Assembly (NCBI GenBank): GCA_947652115.1
Contig: OX393568.1
Location: forward strand, 22,174,331-22,238,330
Source of the DNA: Blastomussa wellsi
Taxonomy: Eukaryota > Cnidaria > Anthozoa > Scleractinia > Plerogyridae
Direction: 5' to 3'
DNA length: 64,000 nucleotides
Shown here: in pieces, positions 1-11,964 of the stretch
Numbering within the stretch: position 1 is the stretch's first letter
Layout: every line of letters starts with the position of its first letter
Made by a program: the position numbers and the translations under genes
The notes under the pieces: generated by a model
What the model saw: only the letters and a program-made list of their open reading frames with translations
What the model was told of the DNA's origin: nothing
The model's database searches: none

Positions 1-3000
1 CATCTGTGCATTTTCCTTAGACAGGCACCATGGGCCTCTTCGCGGATGAACACAATAGCATCACATGATCACTTTAAACCAATCACAATCAGAGAAAATT
101 TAGGGGTGAACTATAAAACTTGATAGTGCATGCTTAAGCAAACCAAAAATATTGCTCACTAACTGAAATGTGTATTTAATTTCACTTTTTCATCGACTGA
201 GGTGCATAGTGAAAAAGAGTAAAACTTACAAGGGAAATGTCTTGGAAATCAGCAAAATGACTTCACCCCCTTCGACACTGAGTTCATATGGATACTGGCC
301 TTTAAACGATGAAGTGACAAGAAGTTTGGGTAGAGAGAATGCCTGCAAGAAAATAGGCTTTCAATTTATAAAATATTAACAAAACCTCGGATAGATCTCA
401 CAGTCAAGAATGATTTAATAAAGCAAAGCCACAGAGAGAGAAAGAGAAACAAAGAGAACATCTGCAACCACTTGAAACTGCTGGTACATTCCACGTCAAG
501 CAAGGGCCATAGATAGCTACGCCTTTGTTATTGTTTACATGCAAAAGTTTCAGTATTATATTTTACACAAAGCGTGTTGAAACAAAAGAGGTCACTGAGA
601 AACTTGCTAAAAATAATTAAACACTTCCAGTAGGATAACTTACAGCAATGCAATAAGATTTCACTTCACCACAAACAGTTTCAATAATTTTGATGGCTTC
701 GAAAATGGCAGAGGTTGACAAAACCCTTTAAGACAAGATGTGGCATTAGGAAGTGATTTTACGCCTTGGCAGAATGGAAGAAAATGCATACAACACTAGA
801 AAATCATGTGTACTCACCAAAAGAGATTTTACAACATCAGACAATGTTGGCCTATTCTTTAGTTGTTTTGAGCAGCACTGATCAAAGAGATTCTTGAGCA
901 TATCAGGACACACAACATTATGAATTAGCTGTAAAAAAGAAAGAAGAAAGTTAAAGGGCTAGATGACAGTCAAATTTTGTATCATTTTGTTAATGGGTCT
1001 TATGGGTCTCACAGGGCAGCCATGTTGAGTCCCGAGGGATTGAAAACTTTTGTTTTGCCACACAGAAACTCGTTCCCAAGCATTTCAACTCGAGGCTCAG
1101 GGTACGCAATTTATCGTCTATTGCCAATATGGCCACCATGCGAATAAGGCCCATTATGAGCTCTGAACATCAAATTAGTACAAACATGGCAAAAACATGG
1201 CCACAAAGCAAACAAGGGTGAGAAATTCTGAGCATTCTAAATGACATTTTCACACAATGTGAAATATATATGAAAAAAGTTTGGCCAATGTTTTTCAAGT
1301 TTACCCAAATGCAATCCGTTTTTATCTTCTCCAGGTCTGCCCACCCATGCCCCATCCTGGCTTTTCTGTGTTTCTTTTGTTTTTCAACAACTTTAAGACC
1401 TTATTGTGATATTTCATCTAAATCAATAACCAGTTGGTCAAGAACTCCATTGCTTTCGCATTTATCAACCTTTTTCTATTGCTACTCTTGAGGTGTGCTA
1501 GTTTGGGGGTTTGATACTTAAGAAGGAAAAACATGTACAGCATTCATGAATTTACAGTCGAACCTCTCTAATATGGACGCCGAAGGGACAGAGCAAAGTG
1601 TCCGTATTAGAGAGGTGTCCGTTGTATAGAGGTCATGAATATTACGTCACTTTAAGACTGGTGGTATTAAGTGTTCTTTAAGTCAAAACTGGCCCAAACA
1701 AGTCTTTGAGGTGCACTTAAATTGTTTAATGGACAGTGCAAATCATTACAATACAAGCTGTACAACATTGTTACAGTACAAGGCAATGGAGGTGCAGTTT
1801 CAGATGAAACTAAGATACAACTCTTTATGCTTTGAGACAACAGTAGCCTGGAAAAGACTCGGATCTTATAGCTTCGTCAATGTGATAAAAACTATTGTAC
1901 AAGCTAGCCAAAAGCGTGCGATAAACAAAAGATCAGACTTTAAAGATCACAACATTACAATTTTCTAAGGCTACAAAAGATCTTTAAGCAGAAAACGAGC
2001 CAATAAACCTAATAAACCTTAATACTGACAACTATTGTAATCTGTAAGTTCTAAATACCTTCTCTTTGGTGGAAGATAAGACATCCTTATTAAATGCCAG
2101 ATGACGAAACACTTCTTTGCCAAGTTGCCCAAACCAGGAAACTACCTCACTCTTTGTGTAAGTATTTAATTTGCGATCATGATGCGACCTTAAACAGTAA
2201 ACAAGCAGTAAATTATAACAACTTTTCACCGATGTGGCGGCCATTTTGAATTCTATTGTTTCAAGTAACTATAATGAGATGAACAAAGGGCAAATACATA
2301 TTAATTTGCTCTCTGGGCATCATTGACATCCTTGTCGTCATCGTCCTCATCATTGCCATTGTTGTCGTCACTTAAGTATTGTAATTTTAAAAAACTGGCT
2401 TGTCAATGTGATACTAAGGGCTTGCTCACTATTGAATAAAAACAGATCTAATATGAGTTAAGTTAATGTAGACTGAAGCATTGTAAGTCACACATCATTA
2501 TCTAGAACTCTGGAAAGTTGTGGGTGACTCTCATTGGGAACTTGGAAATCAATTAAAATTAACTATTTTCCAAGTAAATTCAATGTAAAAGCAGAATGCT
2601 TCTTAATTTATTCACTTCATCTAAGTCACCATTCCACGCCTCTTAACATTACCAGTCTAAACATGACTAACTCGTTCAACTTGTCTTGCGGAAAACATCC
2701 CCACAGACCCCCCAGTTTGACCTGCAAGTGAACAACAAAACTTTTTTTTAGTTCATATCATCTAGTAATTTGGCATTTCTGGCACATTAATTATTGTCAC
2801 CATGTTGTTGACAAGTACAAGTACCTTTCCTGGTGCTACCACAAATATGGAGGCCAAACTTATCCTCATATGCATAATATCTTTACTGTCAAGGAATTCC
2901 AAGGCTGATGCGATCTGAGTGACCATTTGAGTTAAACTGAACACTGAGATAGTATGCTGCTCTATGGCTTCATGTATGTTCCCATATGGGGCAAAATCCA

Positions 3001-5523
3001 AGACCTGTAGATGGAACACAGTGTTCATTAGGCGATGTTTTCATGATACTGTCACAATTTTCATTCTAGTGCGAGTTGACAAGTCACACCATATTTACAT
3101 TATTATATTAAGTTGTTTTTATCGGGGTGTGAGTTTGTGCCGCTGTAAACTCTGCCATAACAGAGGAATATGAAAGAACAGTCACACTGTGTCAACAACA
3201 TACTGGATTAAAAAAATCTCCCTCTGGTACAGCAACCGAGACCTTGCAATGGTATGACTTATTTCCAGTACACGACCATTTTCTGGTGGTATCATGTAAA
3301 TGAATATTATACTGTAAAGCCATGAGCGGGAACTCAAGTGAACTCTGCATACCCAATTTGAAAGGGTGGTGAACAAAACACTGACCCCACAGTCCATGGA
3401 CTACCCCAATGGACTACCCTACCCCTAAAAACTCTTAAAAAATGTTTTTAAAGGTAGTCCATTTTCATAGTCCATTTTCAAATGGACTACCCTTAATAGA
3501 GTTCAGGGGTTTCCTTTTCGGCTGGCGACCAGCGATTTTCGCCACATGTGAACAGCTCCGTCGCCAGCGACCAAAAGAATTCTTGCTGTTATATAATTTA
3601 AAAGTTATATAATCTATGTCTCCTGTCTCCGCCAGCGTCGCTTTCATCAACTTCAACTTTATTTGAAAAGGAAAACCCTGAGAGTTTTAAGGGGTACAGT
3701 TGTCCATTTGGGTAGTCCACAGACGGGGGTCAGTGTTTGTCCACTACCATATGAAAGTCACCTTCAGGGTGGTCCCTAACAGCCAGCAGCTGGCAGAATT
3801 AACCAGCTACTTTTTAATGGGTCATTTGTGCTGGCTACATTTGGGATTTTTTATTCCAATGCTGGCACAGATATATGAAAATGATAATCACCATCCGGCC
3901 ACGTCCAATTTTTTGCCAGCTTCTTCAAAAGTTGTGGACGACCTTGCACCCCAGTATCATGTAAACACCATCTTAGCCTGTAGTGAAGGCATTTTGATAG
4001 AGGAAATGAGGCAATACATGTCTGTTGCAATATTATATAGCCACACCATGGATAACTATCACCACCCTGGACTGGCTACCTTTTTACTCACTACAGGTCT
4101 CAATATGGCAACAAAAACATGCAATGAAAAATATTCAACAGTACCCCCAGTAAAAAAAATGTGCCTGCTGTGTAGGCACAGCAGAGTTGACTGTGACTGA
4201 AACAGGAGTAAAGATACTCAACACTGTTTCATTCACAGAGTCAAACGTCCATTATATTGAAGGACTAGGAAACACTGTCACATACCAGAGCAATAGAATC
4301 AGTGTACAGCCCAGGTAAAACGACTCCATGAAGATGAAGGATGTTCTCATGATTCAATGAATTTGAGAGCTCCGCCTCATGAAGAAAATGCTTCCGCTGT
4401 GATTGAGCTTGATCATACCTTAAGCACACTTGGATCTGTACACGCAATAAAGAAAATATTGTTAAATTAAAACATAACTTGTTACAGTGGGCAGGTTGTT
4501 GGCTGTCTTCATTTCTGTTTTCATAACAAGCATTTCTTACAGGATAAGGTCACTAGCAAGACCAACCTCACACCTGGAGGTCATGGGATACTTACCTTCG
4601 CTAAGGACCTCATTGCATGGGTTATAGTACACTCAACAAAATTACTTTATTCTGATTGGACGAGAGCAATACAATTAACCCCTAACTGTACTCGGCAGTG
4701 TACCTATTATGTTTCTACAGCAACCGTGTGTCAAAGAGGGCAAGTGCAGCAAATTTCAAGGGGAGAGAAAAAATGGTGACAGTCGATTTGCTTTTTCTGA
4801 CGAGGATACTTTGTTGAAAAACTTAAAGAAACAGCAACCAATGAAAATACGAAAAAAGTACACAATGTGTGGAGCAGCTGGGCTGAAGAGTGCAAATTAA
4901 ACCCTAACCTTGAAGAATATTCAGCAGAAGAACTTGAAAAAATTCTCCAGCAACTTAATCAAGAGGTAAGAAAATAAATATTTAATAGAAATTATTCTGC
5001 AGTGTCATATCAAAAGATTGGTTCTGTATCAACTGTTTCCAAATAGCATTAAAATTTAGGTATTGATTTTTGTGGAGGGAGGAAAACCAAGAAAGAAGAA
5101 CAAGCCTCATGTTCTGCTCAAACATGATGACCTTGGCAGGACTTGACCTACTTGAATGTGTAAAATGCTTTTAATCTGACCTCATTTTTTTCAGCTATTT
5201 TTTGTAAACTAACCTTTGCTTTTGTCAAACTGAGTGCGTATAACACGCTATGACAAGCTAAATAGAATCTTATGGTACATGTAAATGTCACCTTTTCTCC
5301 ATCAGGTTTTGTCCAAATTGCTTCAAAAACTGATCCTGATATTGGACCTGATCCAGTCTTCTTTATCACTTGAATATCATTCACAGATATAAATGGCACT
5401 CCAATCGATTCCAAATGTGCCTTGTATGGGAGTTTTCCATGTTTCTATCAAACAACAACGCCTGGTTAGCTGAGTTGGTAGAGCGCCGGACTGTTGTGCG
5501 GAAGGTCTCGGGTTCGATCCCCA

Positions 5524-5564
<41 letters not shown>

Positions 5565-6962
5565 GGTGCTGCCTTTGCTATGACATCTGCAAATGGTTAG
5601 ACCTTCTAGTCTTCTCGGATAAGGACGAAAAACTGTAGGTCCCGTCTCCTGCATCTTCAGTGTTACTGTAAGCAGGGGACATTAAAGAACCCACGCACTT
5701 CTCGCAAAGAGTAGGGAACGAGGTTCCCGGTGTTGTGGTCTGGCCTTGTCACGGGTTGGTGCTTAATATAGGGATAACCTCGCTGCGCCTTTCCCCCTTG
5801 GACGGACTTGTCCAAGAAAAAATTGAGTATGAGTAATTGAGTATGAGTATCAAGACATGTGAAAGATGTAGCATTAATTCATCCTGCCTTTCATCTGACA
5901 GGAATCAGTCAAACTCATTATCTCCCAAATACCAGGTGGGGGCTCTATTCACCGAACTAGGGAGAGCACATGGTGAGCAAGGCAAACACTAGGCTCTATG
6001 TGACATACATTACTTGCAAAAAATTTCGGATGATTTTAATTTCAGACAAAAATAGTGTCCCAAAATTAAAACCGTCCGAAATTTTTAAGCGTCCGAAATT
6101 TTAAGTGTCACATATCACTAAGCCACATTAAGCTTCAAAGCCCTTAGTTCCCTTTCTGGACCGAGCTTGAGGCATAAGCTTGATTGAGTTCGTGTTATTT
6201 TCTCGTTGGTGTATCCGGCTGTAAAACCTTGAAGGTACAGTAAAACTATCATTTTCACAGATTTTATTTCAGTCTTATTCATGTTTTTTAGTCCTAAATT
6301 TACTTTAGGCATGTTTCAGCGCAGTGTCTGAAATTTTTGTCCAAAAATTGTCCGAAATGAGGGACAAAGTGTCCGAAAATTAAACGCCCAAAATTTTTTG
6401 CAAGTAACGTACGGTAAGCCCTAAAATTATACTGTGTGTAAGGATCGGCAAAATCATTAGCATATTGTATGGTGATTAGAAACTTTTAGGTAGTTTGTAA
6501 GCTTGGTCTAGTCTGTGATATAACATGAAGATCATTATCTTCTTGGTGTTATTTAATATTCTTTTACAGACAATCATTAATTTTCCAATTTCTGGGCAGC
6601 AAACATGCATTTGGGTCACATCATTGGGTCACATCATGGTTTATGTTTTAATGACTTAACATTTTAACATTTCCTCAACAAGGTGTAATTAGAAAATGAA
6701 CACATACCTTAGCCAAATGAGTAAAATCAGTTGTCAGAGCTATTTCCGGTAGTTTTCTTAGTCGTTCTTTTGCAAAGTTAGGAAGAAGCCTAAACCTGAA
6801 CCTTTTTAATGCTTCTTCATCAAGTTTATTCAGATCAGCAAGGGTACGGATTTGTAAGTCATAGCACAACACGTTGAAACTGTCTTTAAGGTTACACTCA
6901 GCAAGGAGGAGGTAAATCTTGTCAAGAGCAGTTAAATCATTAACTCCATGGCTGGAAGAAGG
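1..6962 (-). CDS. ROCO-type gene A (partial): helical domain, pseudokinase, SH3; continues off the left edge
   Basis: Exons in transcript order: 6708-6962, 5292-5444, 4286-4435, 2825-3004, 2663-2721, 2059-2221, 818-928, 230-342, 1-37 (last one less certain and cut by the window). All have AG/GT borders and phases agree, giving about 407 codons. Exon 6708-6962 encodes a SAM-like helical domain. The next six encode a kinase-like domain with a glycine loop (GSGPISGSV), an alpha-C Glu (FLHEAEL) and a terminal NRPTLSDVV motif. The beta-3 Lys is Arg (VCLRYD), HRD is HMR and DFG is LGG, so catalysis is unlikely. Exon 230-342 begins an SH3 domain (YELSVEGGEV) that continues in 1-37 (PWCLSKEN). Sizes and phases mirror gene B, so ROC, COR and Death parts are expected beyond the edge. 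The 5' start was not found: no coding exon ending in phase 0 upstream of 6962 was convincing. Role inferred: scaffold or GTPase signalling. Confidence 0.8.
545..720. repeat. Dispersed repeat, copy 1 (other copy near 13425-13620)
   Basis: This intronic stretch of gene A aligns base for base, with scattered substitutions, with 13425-13620. Shared blocks include GTTATATTTTAC-like and ATTTTGATGGCTTCGAAAAT-like segments. No terminal repeats or coding capacity were seen, so the class is unknown. Confidence 0.6.
1555..1645. mobile_element. Pogo/Tigger-like terminal fragment
   Basis: Begins CAGTCGAACCTCTCTAATAT and contains the inverted counterpart GTCCGTATTAGAGAGGT 40 bases later. CAGTCGAACCTC-type ends are typical of pogo/Tigger DNA transposons and their MITEs. 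It lies in a gene A intron and only one end is recognisable. Confidence 0.55.
3377..3738. mobile_element. Foldback MITE in gene A intron
   Basis: Ends are AAACACTGACCCC and its reverse complement. Inside, inverted copies of an AGTCCA...GGACTACCC block and of CAGGGTTTTCCTTTTC-like arms pair again. No coding capacity. About 360 bp in all. Confidence 0.6.
4770..4966 (+). pseudogene. Frameshifted fragment related to the ZMYM/QRICH1 (DUF3504, Crypton-derived) domain
   Basis: Plus-strand coding-like piece inside the gene A intron between 4436 and 5291. One frame reads DSRFAFSDEDTLLKNL. A second frame, one base shifted, reads ENTKKVHNVWSSWAEECK, then EEYSAEELEKILQQLNQE, ending at a GTAAGA donor-like site at 4967. 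The order (F.SDED, NTKK, W..W, EEL..IL..LN.E) resembles the N-terminal part of the DUF3504 family found in ZMYM2 and QRICH1 and derived from Crypton recombinases. The frame change and missing neighbouring exons suggest a dead copy. The family call is from motif memory only. Confidence 0.4.
5459..5848 (+). mobile_element. tRNA-derived SINE, apparently full length
   Basis: The first 75 bases are tRNA-like: box A TTAGCTGAGTTGGTAGAGC, box B GGTTCGATCCC, a near-complete acceptor stem (6 of 7 pairs) and a terminal ACCA. An unrelated body of about 300 bases follows, ending in a GAGTATGA-type tail. The D-stem and acceptor-stem mismatches and the long body argue for a SINE rather than a functional tRNA. 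It lies in a gene A intron, opposite in strand to the gene. Confidence 0.75.
6008..6410. mobile_element. MITE with CATTACTTGC terminal inverted repeats
   Basis: The left end ACATTACTTGCAAAAAATTT and the right end AAATTTTTTGCAAGTAACGT are inverted copies. The interior repeats GTCCGAAATTTT-like motifs. Non-coding; within a gene A intron. Confidence 0.6.
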
Positions 6963-7210
6963 CTGTATAAGAAAAACCACATGTTTGAATAAGCAAAAAT
7001 ATAATATTACCCGGTATTACTAGCAGTAATAAAATTAGAACATGGGCATGGAGAATAAAACGTAGGAAAATACAAAGTTACGCTAAGGGTGAGATTGAAC
7101 CATCTGTCATGCATATAGTATGGTAATGTAATTCTTAGCTGAAAGTATTTTAAATAAATCCTAGCTATATTATGACTATATATGTTGTGGTTTAATTTTA
7201 TCTTTGGCTT

Positions 7211-7313
7211 AAAAATTTTTAACCAGTTTGATTTTCATTTCTTGTTGTCTCATATTGATTAGCATAATCTGAAACAAAGGGAAATCAAAATCAAACTGGT
7301 TTAAAAAATTTAA
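7211..7313. repeat. Short palindromic repeat
   Basis: Two arms containing AACCAGTTTGATTTT and AAAATCAAACTGGTT face each other about 40 bases apart. Probably a small foldback element. It lies just 5' of the last recognised gene A exon. Confidence 0.5.
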
Positions 7314-7444
7314 ACCAAGGCAACATATATTTAATACTTGCATTCTTTTGTGGTCCTTTTTCTGATTTGGGTAAACGAGGCAATTGAACATGCATCGACT
7401 TCTTCAGCTTTTTCATCATACCAATAGTAACCACAAATTATGCC

Positions 7445-9340
7445 CTACAAATAAGAACCATGTAAAAATTATCATGCAAATGGCCAATTTGGGAATAAAA
7501 TTAATGTCCTTTGTACAGAGGGGGTCATTCTAGAGGGGAAGCCGCATTAAGCAGGGAAGCAAACTGAAGGGTATTAAGGGACCAGGGTTGCAAACAAACC
7601 AGAATTGCAAACAATTTAAAAGATTTCTTCAAGCGAGAAAGCCTGTGTTCCTTATTAAAACAATTTTGAAAGTGAGAAATTATCGTTGCAGAGAATTTCC
7701 AATTTAAGCAATTGGAATGAAGAAACCTAAAAAATTCAGGGCTTCAACGGGATTCGAACCTGTCACCTCCGTAATGTCATGGGGTTCATTAATTTTTATT
7801 TTTAGACCAATTTCTTTGTATAATGTATAATATAATGGCCCTTTTCTCAGACATTGTGTCCCTAAAGAAAATTGTATTGAAAGATATTTGCTTCTTAAGC
7901 ATTCAAAATAAGAAGAGAAGTCATTTCTTTGTTTTGCTTTGCTTCGAAAGTTTATCTAGAATGCTTTGCAAACCTTGCATTTTGTCATGTATGACTATGG
8001 ATTGTGTCTCTTGTAATAAGACAAGGAAATCTTACAGAAAAATCAATGTTTAACCCTCAGGTTTAATAAAACTACTTTTAATAATCTGAAAGAAATAGGT
8101 TCTTTAAAAAGCAATAATTATATGGGAAAAATTATCAAATTTACCCAACTGAAAAATTACTGTTTTACTGCTCTCATAGATATGCGATAATAAAATAATT
8201 CCCCATGTCTGATGTATTGGGATGCATTTTTAGCCGTTCCGGACCCCCCCTAGACGCCTTGTGCCTGTGGCGCTTGCTACAAATGTCTACAGCATTTGCA
8301 TTAACCCCCAATCGCAAATATGCTCCTCGGTCCCTGGGAAGAAAACCATCTACCTCTCTGTCGCCACTTCACTCCCCTTACCCACCTAACACAGTGCCAC
8401 AGCTAGAAAGGCCAGTCTTGTGTGACCCCCCTGAAAAGTTACATGACCCCTTGCAAAAAAAAATTAACTGGAACGCTGATTATGTTCAGCTGAATTTAGC
8501 TTGGAACCTGAGCCAGTAGAAACAATCTAAATATTTAATTTAAGTTGGGCCAATATCTAATTCAATTTGGTTCGTGAGAAGTGAGGCATCTGAATTGAGC
8601 CTACGCTACTGTTAAAGCAAAAACCTGCAAACACAAGAATAACCTCTTCCACTCCTGTCTCCTTTTTCATACACAAAGCTCAGAGGATTCGTCTCTAGCC
8701 ACTTTGAAATGAGAGAGGTTTCAGCTTTTGTAATAATATTCCTTCTGCTCGGCCTTTATCGCATATGGCCGACTGTCAGGAAATTTCTTACCGTCCTGGA
8801 TCAGAAGGGGGTGTGACTGCCACGATTTGACATTATAAATTTTAAATTCCATTTACGTGCATCTGGAGATGATCGATTGTCTTCACTGCTATTTGAGATA
8901 TTGTTTAGACGTATTCCCAGCTATATAGACAAAGCCAGCGTAACAGTATCGCGAAGATTTGAGTATGCTCTAAAGTAACGCTTAAATTTAATAGCTGAAG
9001 CTTATATCAAATCAGCGGTATTTACGGATTTCTTCCCGTTGAGAATCTAACATCTTAGCTTTTCAATTGAATTCACTCTCGATTGCTTACCTGTCATTAA
9101 AACCCGTAATTTGCAAGCTTCATGATATCTGAAGCAAACTAATTACAAATCACCATTCTCGATATTTTCCGCTTCACCGTACCTCTCAGCAGAATTCAGA
9201 AACCCTCTCAGCAATATCAACCAGGCGTCACTCGGCCAGGCTCGACGTTCCTGTTCCAATCTGTCTGGATCACGTGCCAAATTCTGACCAATCAGGATTG
9301 TCGTGCGTGGCTTCACATGCGTTCTTCAACCCTTGATCTT
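7445..9340. other. Spacer between gene A and the ADP/ATP carrier
   Basis: No gene recognised. A truncated tRNA-derived SINE lies at about 7690-7785 (minus-strand box B GGTTCGAATCCC); its flanking bases match the element at 52588-52868. The open frame at 8205-8519 is low-complexity in composition and has no recognisable domain. The 5' exon(s) of gene A should lie somewhere here or just below 7445. Confidence 0.5.
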
Positions 9341-9437
9341 CCTTTACGACGAAGCTTCACGGATTTGCCGGTCGGGTCCTGACTTTTAGTGAAGTGTTGT
9401 GCACATTTGATCGAATTACTTCTTTAGGATATTCAAA
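9250..9437 (+). promoter_or_regulatory. Probable promoter and non-coding first exon of the ADP/ATP carrier
   Basis: Two CCAAT boxes (9256-9260 and 9288-9292) and a CACGTG E-box (9271-9276) precede a likely 5' UTR exon ending at 9437 with donor AAA|GTAAGT. The matching acceptor TTGTAG ends at 10408, immediately before the ATG. The transcription start was not located. TATA-less architecture is inferred. Confidence 0.5.
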
Positions 9438-10408
9438 GTAAGTGACAATTTCATCCTTAGATCTTGCTAATGCTCTCTGATCGCGTAACTTGGTAAAATT
9501 GTGGTTTCCAGTTCTGATATTTCGAAAGAGCGTCCTGCGCCGTTATTTCCCATCGCCAATTTCCCGAATATCTTGTGATCCACGTATCGTTAAAGAGAAA
9601 TATCATCTCCTAAAACATCTTACTTTATTGCAATTGAAAGAAGTGAAATGGCTTAGCTTGATTTCTCCCTAAGCCGGTCGAAAGCTTTCAACGTGATCGG
9701 TCACGTGGCTTTGTAAAATTTGGAACTTTTAAGACTCTGCCAATCTTGAGAACTCAAAGATATTGTTGATTGCTGTGTAATGTCCAGTTGGGTCATCCCT
9801 TTTGTTCAATACCAATCAGTTATGATGTCGACGTTTTTCTGGTTTTATTTTCACTTAGTTTTTGATTGTAATTAATCTTGCTGCTCTAAAATTATTTTTG
9901 TCGGGGCGTATTGCATACGGTTTCCTTTGAATTGATTCAGCTTTTAAACAAGTTAAGACCTGTTGTTCTGTGTTCTCCAGATTACATAAGGGATGGAAGA
10001 TAAATGAATGTTACCCTGATTCTTGCAAACTTTCATAAAGTTAACTATTAACACACAAACCTCAAGAATATAAGCAATATCAGATTTTTTTCTTGCAACT
10101 TGATTATGCTTAAAGCACATATAATTTGAGCTTTTTATTGGCAAGATGTCAGATCTCCAGTGGAATGAAAAAAAATTGTCAAATTTTCTATAAACCAATC
10201 ACTTAAATCCAATGAATTTAAGACTAAGAATCATGAAGAGTTAAATAAAGGTTCAATTTGTTTTTGTTGAAACTGTTCGGTAAGCTGAAGCTGCCAAGGA
10301 TTTGATTTACACCAACAAAGCACCGTTTATTGAAATATGTTCCAAGTTCATTGCAGGAAAGGATTTTGAAACAAGCTTGAAAATTCTGACCACATGTTTC
10401 TCTTGTAG

Positions 10409-11743
10409 ATGGCAAAGGTAGCAACTAGTGAAAAAAAGCTACATTTTGTAGAAAACTTTGCACTGAGCGGTGCTGCAGCTATCATTTCCAAAACTGCTGC
10501 TGCCCCGATTGAACGAGTGAAGCTTCTTGTTCAAAATCAAGATGAGATGTTGAAGGCTGGACGTTTAGATACCCCATATAAGGGTGTTGTTGACTGTACA
10601 ATGCGGACATACCGATCAGAGGGCTTCCTTTCATTCTGGAGAGGTGAGTGGCTGCAGAAATCCATTAAGAGTTTAGAGGGGGGGGGGGTTCTGCAAGATA
10701 AAGTGGCTAGGAGTATCGCTATCCTGTGGATAACATACTAGTCTATGGCAGGTTACTCCCCAGAATTCTGTCAGGTTACTCCTGGTGGAGAGATGCAATG
10801 TGAGAGCAAAGTGTCGTGCCCAAAAAACACAGTGACCTCAAGCAGAGATCAAACCCAGCCCCCACCTCCCCCCCCCCCCCCAAAAAAAAAGTGAAACGTA
10901 GATTGCACAAAACCGAGAGAAAAGCCAATCTACTCATGTGTTGTGGTCCCACAAGTCACCTTCATGCAATACTGCACATATTCACATCTCTAAATGGTCT
11001 CAATTGTTTTTTCACTTTAATTAACTTATTCATTTTGTTACTTTCTTGCAGGTAACCTTGCAAATTGCATCCGTTACTTCCCAACACAAGCTCTGAACTT
11101 TGCTTTTAAAGATCAAATTAAGGCGCTTTTCAAACCCAAGAAGTCTGATACCTACACCGTCAAGTTTGGCAAGAATATTGGCTCTGGTGGGGCTGCAGGT
11201 GCCATGTCTCTGTTATTTGTGTACTCCCTGGATTACTGCCGAACAAGGTTGGCTAATGACGCAAAAGCGGGCTCCAAAGGTGGTGAAAGGCAATTTAACG
11301 GCATCGTTGATGTGTACCGCAAGACACTGAAGTCAGACGGTATTGCTGGGCTGTACAGGGGATTTGTCATCTCTTGTGTTGGTATCGTTGTTTACCGGGG
11401 CTTCTACTTTGGTCTCTACGATACCCTGAAACCACTCCTGCTGGGCGAGGATGCTGGACTTGTCATCTCGTTTATCCTGGGCTATGGTGTAACAGTGTCT
11501 GCAGGGTTGATGTCTTACCCCATTGACACCATCCGTCGTCGAATGATGATGACATCAGGCGAAGCTGTCAAGTACAAGGGCTCCATCGATTGCACAGTCC
11601 AGATAATCAAGAATGAGGGCTTCATGTCATTGATGAAGGGAGCAGGTGCCAACATTCTGCGTGGTATGGCTGGTGCTGGTGTCCTCGCTGGCTTTGACAA
11701 GTTCAAGGAGCTGTACATCAGTGTCCGCTTCAAGGATGAATAA
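10409..11743 (+). CDS. SLC25A4: Mitochondrial ADP/ATP carrier (adenine nucleotide translocator), complete
   Basis: Two coding exons, 10409-10643 and 11052-11743, join in phase to give 308 residues. The ATG abuts the acceptor of a 5' UTR intron. Member of the mitochondrial carrier family, which exchanges cytosolic ADP for matrix ATP across the inner membrane. All three carrier repeats are visible: PIERVK (33-38), YSLDYCRTR (136-144) and [11 protein letters not shown] (235-245). RRRMMM is the family's nucleotide-carrier signature. Oddly, the text reads more like plant, fungal or protist carriers than animal SLC25A4/5/6: [12 protein letters not shown] after repeat 1, SLDY instead of PLDF, LANDAK, and [12 protein letters not shown]. 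The symbol names function, not proven orthology. It is on the strand opposite to the ROCO genes flanking it. Confidence 0.96.
10740..10870. repeat. Degraded SINE-like repeat and C/A homopolymers in the carrier intron
   Basis: The segment CAGGTTACTCC...GTCGTGCCCAAAAAACACAGTGACC resembles the 'checked-off' SINE-like family seen at 30172-30400, in degraded form. It is followed by a C run then an A run near 10867-10890. The 408-bp intron holds nothing else recognisable. Confidence 0.45.
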
Positions 11744-11964
11744 ATATGTGGACTGTCATGTTTGTAGCAGCTGAATTACTGAGTGAATTGTAACATTTTT
11801 CATGATTTTCACAGATAGGACATGATGTGCTTGAGTGCATGTGAAATTTTGGACTCTTCTACATAATCGTACCTGTTTGTGTATAAATTTGTGTAACATC
11901 TTTGGATGGTGTAGTGTGAAATGCTGTACAGTGAAGATTGTTTCTTGTGTAATGGAACCGACTT

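Noticed and set aside
3700..4200. 166-codon plus-strand frame in a gene A intron
   Set aside because: No recognisable domain, starts inside the right arm of a foldback MITE and lies antisense within an intron; composition looks repeat-derived.
5459..5533. Functional tRNA gene
   Set aside because: Mismatches in acceptor, D and anticodon stems, an encoded ACCA followed by a SINE body and tail: a tRNA-derived SINE head.
8205..8519. 104-codon frame in the spacer before the carrier gene
   Set aside because: Proline-rich, low-information sequence without homology I can recognise or splice-site support.
11515..11733. Minus-strand frame over the carrier gene
   Set aside because: Antisense shadow of the conserved carrier coding sequence.
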